Source: Bacillus sp. N1-1 (GTDB taxonomy: Bacteria; Bacillota; Bacilli; Bacillales; Guptibacillaceae). Taken from it: a stretch of DNA of 64,000 bases. A model generated the notes under the pieces. The model searched no databases. It had not been told where the DNA came from and saw only the letters and a list, made by a program, of their open reading frames with translations. A program made the position numbers and the translations under genes. The DNA lies in NCBI RefSeq assembly GCF_009818105.1, contig NZ_CP046564.1, positions 1,240,001-1,304,000 on the forward strand, in the 5' to 3' direction. Positions 62,644 through 64,000 of the stretch are shown here, piece by piece; within the stretch, counting starts at the first letter, position 1, and the number at the start of each line of letters is the position of its first letter.

Positions 62644-63120
62644 ATGTCGCAACGATTTGCACATAGGGAAGAGCATCTTGATCATGAGATGATCAAGGTT
62701 GAGGTCAACCTTGATGATATGCCTGGCGAGTGGCTTGGATATGTAATGGAGAAACTATTCGATTGTGGTGCGAATGATGTGTTTTATTCTTCTATTTATA
62801 TGAAGAAAAATCGTCCTGGCGTGTTGCTTCAGCTCTTATGTGATCGAACAAATTTGGATGACATTAAGAGTGTTTTGTTTAGAGAGACGACAACGCTTGG
62901 TATTCGCCATTTCCCGATATCTGTCCACCGCCTAGCGAGAAAATTCTATCAAGTGGAAACCGTCTGGGGAAGTGTAACGGTTAAACAGGGGATTCACGAG
63001 GGAAAAGTTGTTGAGAATGCCCCTGAATACGAAGATTGTCGGGAAATTGCGGAGAAACATAACGTTCCTATAAAAGAAGTCTACAAAATTGTGTGGGAAA
63101 AAATACTGGATAATAAGTAG
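62644..63120 (+). CDS. larC2: Nickel insertion protein LarC, C-terminal part (LarC2)
   Basis: A 158-residue protein: IKVEVNLDDMPGEWLGYVME, then GANDVFYSSIYMKKNRPGVL and VENAPEYEDCREIAEKHNVP, typical of the LarC C-terminal domain with the CTP-using metallation site. It has its own ribosome site AAAGGGGTG seven bases before ATG and a stop (TGA, 62635) in frame upstream, so it is not reached by -1 frameshifting from larC1. LarC1 and LarC2 together insert nickel. Confidence 0.92.
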   Translation: MSQRFAHREEHLDHEMIKVEVNLDDMPGEWLGYVMEKLFDCGANDVFYSSIYMKKNRPGVLLQLLCDRTNLDDIKSVLFRETTTLGIRHFPISVHRLARKFYQVETVWGSVTVKQGIHEGKVVENAPEYEDCREIAEKHNVPIKEVYKIVWEKILDNK

Positions 63121-63164
63121 ATATCTCCTTCTAACACAGTCATTAGGACAGGAGGTAAACAAGA

Positions 63165-64000
63165 ATGATAAAAGCATTGGTTATTGCTCCTTATGAAGGA
63201 TTAATCGAAATCATGCGAGAAATCGCAGAGGAAGTCACTGATTTTGAGCTACATACGGAAATGGGTAACCTGTATGAAGGTGTTGAGATTGCCAAAAAAT
63301 CGAAATCACATGGCTACGATATGATCATTAGTCGCGGGGGGACGGCCTCATTAGTACAGGAGGTCGTTTCGATTCCGGTTATTGATATCCAGGTTTCTGG
63401 TTATGATATTCTTCGTCTTTTAACACTAGTCAAAGGATTTTCTGGTAAGGCAGCGATTGTTGGGTTTCCGAATATTTCTCAAGGCGCAGCTACAATTTGT
63501 AACTTATTGGATTTGGATATTAATACGATGACCATTCAGAAAGATGTTGAAGTGGAAGATCGCTTAAAGAGCTTAAAAGATGATGGATATGAAGTTGTCA
63601 TCGGGGACGTTGTTACTGTTGAAGCAGCGAAACAGTTAGGCATGAATGGGGTGTTAATCACTTCAGGGAAAGAAGCGGTTATGGAGTCATTGGATGAGGC
63701 GAGGAGAGTGTATCAGCTATTCTCGAAATTGCACGAAGAAATTCTAGTTTATCAATCCATTATTGACGCTGAGGAGAGATTGATTGGTGTTGTGGATGAT
63801 GTTGGAAAGTTGATTTGTGCTAACAAACAATTTCACGCCGAATTCTCGAATGAAATGATTGAAAGTACGCCTCAGTTGAAAGAAATCATTCAGTCAACAT
63901 ACAAAAGAAAAACGAATCAAACAAAAATGCTGACCCTTCATAACCAGTTATGGAATATATCCACAAGTTATAATGAAAATCATCTTATTTTATTTTTTGA
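63165..64000 (+). CDS. PrpR-N-type sensor, likely sigma-54 activator (cut by window end)
   Basis: ATG at 63165 behind ACAGGAGG opens a frame that is still open at the right edge. Residues 1-~170 match PrpR_N (MIKALVIAPYEGLIEIMREI; MIISRGGTASLVQEVVSIPV; GVLITSGKEAVMESLDEARR), a periplasmic-binding-like sensor of propionate-catabolism regulators. A PAS-like part begins near residue 195 (AEERLIGVVDDVGKLICANK). An AAA+ sigma-54 domain should follow outside the window. It lies 44 bp after larC2 and may regulate lar or a lactate/hydroxy-acid operon beyond. Confidence 0.82.
   Translation, partial: MIKALVIAPYEGLIEIMREIAEEVTDFELHTEMGNLYEGVEIAKKSKSHGYDMIISRGGTASLVQEVVSIPVIDIQVSGYDILRLLTLVKGFSGKAAIVGFPNISQGAATICNLLDLDINTMTIQKDVEVEDRLKSLKDDGYEVVIGDVVTVEAAKQLGMNGVLITSGKEAVMESLDEARRVYQLFSKLHEEILVYQSIIDAEERLIGVVDDVGKLICANKQFHAEFSNEMIESTPQLKEIIQSTYKRKTNQTKMLTLHNQLWNISTSYNENHLILFF

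Noticed and set aside
62600..62660. Programmed frameshift joining larC1 and larC2, as in Lactiplantibacillus
   Set aside because: The larC2 frame has a TGA at 62635 between the two, is not in the -1 frame, and larC2 has its own ribosome site.

Overview
The window looks like chromosome from a low-GC, Gram-positive, spore-former-type Bacillaceae. The evidence is a complete sigY-yxlCDEFG-type operon, a BioW-type biotin locus with two BirA-style operators, HelD, an LXG polymorphic-toxin locus with YezG-type immunity, a DUF3231 gene, AGGAGG-type ribosome sites with frequent TTG/GTG starts, and A/T-rich sigma-A promoters. No rRNA, tRNA or CRISPR array is visible. Species cannot be fixed from the sequence alone.

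Layout. 1-1.76 kb: a lipase with a helical tail (cut by the left edge) and a small helical partner, possibly a type VII secretion effector pair. 2.06-5.1 kb: sigma-Y operon with its own ECF promoter. 5.3-6.4 kb: a UDG-like protein and gene remnants. 6.58-12.96 kb: two PLD/SF2-helicase fusions flanking a NUDIX hydrolase and a MazG-like pyrophosphohydrolase, a defence-like island. 13.2-17.1 kb: a sigma-54 activator, a -24/-12 promoter, and an operon for a small membrane protein, an SSF symporter and an acetoacetate decarboxylase-family enzyme. 17.4-19.4 kb: an MBL-fold hydrolase, and a NERD protein whose ribosome site lies in a long hairpin. 19.5-25.6 kb: LacI regulator, ABC sugar importer without ATPase, and GH13 glucosidase, with a promoter and repeated operators. 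26-32.6 kb: a D-glucosaminate/KDPG-type catabolic operon (amidohydrolase, DgaE, DgaF, PfkB kinase, GntP permease, GntR/UTRA regulator). 33-37.3 kb: small accessory genes, several broken. 37.4-44.6 kb: biotin genes bioB, S-component-like protein, bioW, bioA, bioF, bioD, with an IS3-family element inserted exactly in the loop of the bioB terminator. 45-48.9 kb: flavin reductase, GH1 phospho-beta-glucosidase and RpiR regulator. 49.1-55.5 kb: LXG toxin locus (WHH nuclease, two SMI1/KNR4 immunity genes, then a duplicated, truncated and frameshifted second cassette with an NS_2 nuclease tip and YezG immunity). 56-60 kb: serine hydrolase and HelD. 60.1-63.1 kb: larE-larB-larC1-larC2 for the nickel-pincer cofactor, preceded by a promoter and long structured terminator-like leader. 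63.2 kb to the edge: a PrpR-N type regulator, cut off.

Several themes recur. Sugar/acid catabolic modules sit beside dedicated regulators with visible sites. Conflict-type genes (PLD helicases, LXG toxins) lie among housekeeping genes. Small mobile or repeat elements include an intact IS3-family element, a solo inverted repeat of the same type, an IS66 remnant, and two ~110-bp MITE-like repeats with GGGACGGTTCT-type ends. Four genes carry single-base frameshifts; assembly error versus true decay cannot be told from the sequence.
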